38,223 bases of DNA. Source: Chrysochromulina tobinii. Taxonomy: Eukaryota; Haptophyta; Prymnesiales; Chrysochromulinaceae. The notes beneath the pieces were generated by a model. It had not been told where the DNA came from and searched no databases. It saw only the letters and a list, made by a program, of their open reading frames with translations. This document shows, one piece after another, positions 35,576 through 38,223 of this stretch (positions are counted from its first letter, which is position 1; the number at the start of each line of letters is the position of its first letter). The position numbers and the translations under genes were made by a program. The stretch lies in contig JWZX01002322.1 in the NCBI GenBank assembly GCA_001275005.1, positions 1 through 38,223 of the forward strand, given 5' to 3'.

Positions 35576-38010
35576 TCAGTCCGCCTCTAGCTCTACGTCG
35601 ATGGCCACCAAGCGCGCCTCCGCGTCGCGCTGAGCCCTCGTCCGCTCGCCAAGGCACACTGGCTCGTCAGAAAGTAGCCCTGCCCAGACGCCACCGCTCA
35701 CAAAGCTGCACGCGAGGGCGGGGCGGGGCGGATGCATCACTGCCTGTTGCTGCTCCTCCACAGCCTGCTGCCCGCTGTCCGCTGAGTCCAGCTCCCGCTT
35801 GGCTCGCGTGGGCAGCTCCGCCCCGACGCCAAGCAGCGGGTAGAACTGGCGCTCACCCAGAAAATGTTCGTTACGTAAGGCCACAGGCTCCCGTATGCCT
35901 TGGCCGGTCTTTCCAAGGCCTTGACCCTCCACATGGCCCATGCACCTCATCAAGGCGAGGGGTATTTGCAAAGGAGGCCTCGGTGGCAGAGGTGCCTGGC
36001 CGTGGAGCCCCCGGAGCGCGTGCTGAGCATAGCCAACGGCAAGCTTGTGCTCCATGTAGGGGTCGTCCCGAGCAATCTGGCCCGCCCACCCCGCACGGCC
36101 CTCGGCCACATGCAGCGCTCTCACCGCTCGAGCTTCGGCACCGCCCTCGAGCGTGTATGCCCCCATTCGTCGGTAGAAGCACTCGGCGTCTTGCCAGCTG
36201 CGCCACTGGCGATGGCGCAGGTTGCACCCGCCCATCTTGAGGCAGCCCTGTCCTCGGTCGCACCAGCGGACCGCATTGGGCGCCGCGTGCGTCCCGTGCT
36301 CGCACTGCCCCCTGGCGTTCAGGGCGCTGAGGCAGCCCCTCTCGCTTCCAAAGTACTTGCAAGATGAGCCCTCCGCAGAGGCTAAGCCAATAGGATCGAG
36401 CAGCGCATCCTCGGGTATTGGGTACCTGTCGTCGGGCGGATCAGCCCATGGAAGGCTCGCCTCGCACCGTCCAGCGTCCTCGGCCTCCTTAAGCCGGTGC
36501 TGCACCTGGAAGTGCCGGTAATTGAGCGGCGCCCCCTCCGGAGGGCCTGAACTGACGCGCAAGGCAAGCCAGCCCTGGGCCGTCAGAGGGCCGACGGCCC
36601 GTGGGCGTTCAAACGTGCTCACTTGGCGATCAAAGCGATGGGCGTAGTAGGGCTTGCCGATAGTAGTGCTGATGCACACAGCCCAGATCTCGGACAAGTA
36701 TGACGGCAGCCGCGCCTGGAGCGGCACAGAGGAGGACGCTGGCGCCGTGACGGGCGCCCGCTGCACGTCACGAGGAGTCGGCGAGGTACCTGGAGCTGCC
36801 CTTGAGCTCAGGGACCAGTCCAGCATGATCGTCGATCGCTTTCCGGTGGCTACCAAATTAGGAGTCGACGACGCCGGGAGTGCTGGCGGCGCCTGAAGCG
36901 GCGGAGGAGGCGCCTGACACGGTGGAGGCGGTGCAGGCGGTGCATGCAGAGAGGGTGCAGGTGCAGGTGGCCAGTGAGGGGGCGGCGGCGGTGCCTTGAA
37001 GGTCGACTCTCCCGTCTCTGGATTGAAAAAGTAGACACGTTCCTTGGAGCCGGAGACGCGAGCTAGCCATGGGCATGGCAGCATGGCTTGCACACTCTGC
37101 CGCTCCACCTCCAGCTGCCGAGCTGCCGCAGCCCTTGCAGCAGCCCGTGACGCCATCGCCTCTGCGGCCAGAAGCTCATCGCGCTCGTCGTCCGATTGCG
37201 CCTTGATGGCGGCTTCCGCCGCCCTGCCTGCCTCCACCCGCGTCGGCTCAGGCTCCAATCTCGTTGTACGAGGACGGCGCCATGCCGGGCGCGCCGATGA
37301 TGTATCCGCCCGGCCTACCGCCGCCTCCGCCGCCCTGCCTGGCTCCGGCGCCTCTTCTGCCGCCGCCCTGCCCACCTCCAGCGCCTCCGCCTCCGCCGCC
37401 CCGTCCGCCGGTGCCTCCGACTCCGCCTTCAGCTTCGAAACTTCCGAAGATGCTGCCAAAGCAGCCTCTGCATCGGCGTCAGCCTCCGCTGCCTCCTTCT
37501 CAGAGTCTCTGCAGCTTTGTAATTCGGAGCTGGGCTATCATCCTCTAGCGTGACTTTTGATGTATCAGCCTTGCTCCTTGTGCGTTGTTGCTTCTGTTGC
37601 TGGTGTTGCTGAGGCGTCAACTCCGTCAGTGCAGCCTTTCGCTTCGCAACGGGCGCGGAAGGTAAAGAATCTGCTGCCTGGGATTGTGCTTCGAGCAGCT
37701 TGATGTGCTTCCTTAGAACGCGCGCCTCGAAATCACCATCATCGTAATCTATGTCATACCGCTCATCTTCGTGGCAGGAGACCACGGTGCCCTCAAACCA
37801 GCCTGTCCCACCTCGGGCTGCATGGAATTTCGCCTCTACACGCGTGCCAATTCTTAGAGGTGCGTCGAAGTGCGGTGCGCCCCCGGGAGCATGCTCGTCG
37901 GGAAGAGCTGCGAGCGCTTCGGCACCGCGGCTTCGGCGGCCTTGTACCAGTGCGAACTTTGAGCGTCGAGGGAAGGCCTTTGACGAAGTCCGAACGCCGA
38001 AACTATTCAT
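35576..38010 (-). CDS. Tudor-WW-CCCH-G-patch RNA-processing protein (2 exons)
   Basis: Exons 38010-37622 and 37529-35576 sum to 2343 nt, 780 residues. Exon 1 holds a Tudor/Agenet-like barrel (LRIGTRVEAKF, GWFEGTVVSCHEDERYDIDY, VLRKHIKLL). Exon 2 has an Ala/Glu-rich helix, a WW domain (WLARVSGSKERVYFFNPETG, ESTFKAP), a Pro-rich linker, a second WW-like motif (WAVCISTTIGKPYYAHRFDR), two Cys/His clusters of CCCH type (CKYFGSERGC with CEHGTH; WCDRGQGCLKMGGCNLRH) and a G-patch (CMGHVEGQGLGKTGQGI). WW, CCCH and G-patch domains occur together in pre-mRNA splicing factors; G-patches activate DEAH helicases. A splicing or transcription-coupled role in the nucleus is inferred. ZGPAT-like proteins share Tudor, CCCH and G-patch but lack WW. 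If the junction is wrong, these are two adjacent partial genes. Confidence 0.65.
37530..37621 (-). other. Intron of Tudor-WW-CCCH-G-patch gene (92 bp, inferred)
   Basis: On the minus strand the donor is ACGGA|GTTGAC and the acceptor GATAGCCCAG|CTCCGA, phase 2. It removes the in-frame TAG at 37537-37535 that separates the Tudor frame from the WW frame, and its length is like other introns here. The donor is weak, so the exact site is uncertain. Confidence 0.5.
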
Positions 38011-38015
38011 ACCAT
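38007..38015 (-). promoter_or_regulatory. Minimal uORF overlapping the start codon
   Basis: Directly before the main ATG on the minus strand is ATGGTATGA: a two-codon uORF whose stop TGA overlaps the main start (ATGA). This layout can lower or regulate translation by termination-reinitiation. It applies only if the transcript begins upstream of it. Confidence 0.45.
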
Positions 38016-38223
38016 TTTCTTCTAGATGACGTGGTGAATGGTCAGTCGTGCTTTCGTGGGTACTCAGTGGGTTTCCGAAAACGCTTTCGAAAGCTGTATC
38101 CCATGCTGTATCCGTGCATCGTACGATGCATGAGTCGCCACCGAGTGACTTGGCAATCCGCTGTCGAGCTCGGCTGAAATGATGCGGCGGCGGCGACCTG
38201 GAAAAGGACCGGCTGGGTTTTTC

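Noticed and set aside
1-38223. Giant-virus or bacterial origin of the window
   Set aside because: Numerous spliceosomal introns, plastid-type leaders, DP and CLASP homologues and irregular intergenic spacing fit a eukaryotic nuclear genome.

Overview
This window looks like nuclear DNA of a eukaryotic microalga, most likely a haptophyte; a dinoflagellate or pelagophyte is not excluded. The evidence is very GC-rich sequence, short GT-AG introns (72-429 bp) that repair reading frames and domains, proline-rod, MORN, filamin and CLASP proteins, a cytochrome b5-fused front-end fatty acid desaturase, and two neighbouring genes with plastid-type leader sequences. Genes lie on both strands, often head-to-head, with no operons. 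The lineage is inferred from this style, not from a marker gene.

Layout. 3-1703 (+): partial proline-rich membrane protein. 2616-8444 (-): CLASP-like microtubule protein. 8554-13612 (+): filamin-repeat protein, five exons, 109 bp head-to-head from CLASP. 14084-16117 (-): lipid-anchored MORN protein with a HET/TIR-like core and an embedded ZZ-like segment. 16295-17626 (+): acidic protein with an RG/SG-rich tail. 17811-20153 (-): type II membrane protein. 20406-21734 (-): tail-anchored SGNH/GDSL hydrolase. 22676-24892 (-): coiled coil with Trp-centred repeats. 25115-25675 (+): DUF2358-like protein with a lumen-type leader. 25949-26694 (+): SAP-domain protein, two exons. 27511-28770 (-): PUFA desaturase. 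29016-30422 (+): coiled-coil protein. 31011-32302 (+): EF-hand protein, two exons. 33461-34955 (-): transcription factor DP, three exons. 35576-38010 (-): Tudor-WW-CCCH-G-patch RNA-processing protein, two exons.

The most notable signal is a family of introner-like elements. At least three introns in two adjacent genes, and probably a fourth, are built from two parts. The 5' part is a direct copy (30-50 bp) of the start of the downstream exon, supplying the GT donor. The 3' part is a shared 45-bp tail ending in CCCCACAG, supplying the acceptor. The tail is identical, 45 of 45, between one CLASP intron and one filamin intron on opposite strands. A related element, also flanked by direct repeats, sits exactly at the stop codon of the coiled-coil gene, and a possible exonised remnant lies in the CLASP coding sequence. 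The copies range from fresh (exact duplications) to decayed (indels only in the intronic copy), as expected for recurrent intron gain.

Several genes share a cytoskeleton and membrane theme (CLASP, filamin-like, MORN, Trp-repeat coiled coil, EF-hand), but nothing here shows that they form one system. All exon structures are read from sequence only; no transcript data were available.
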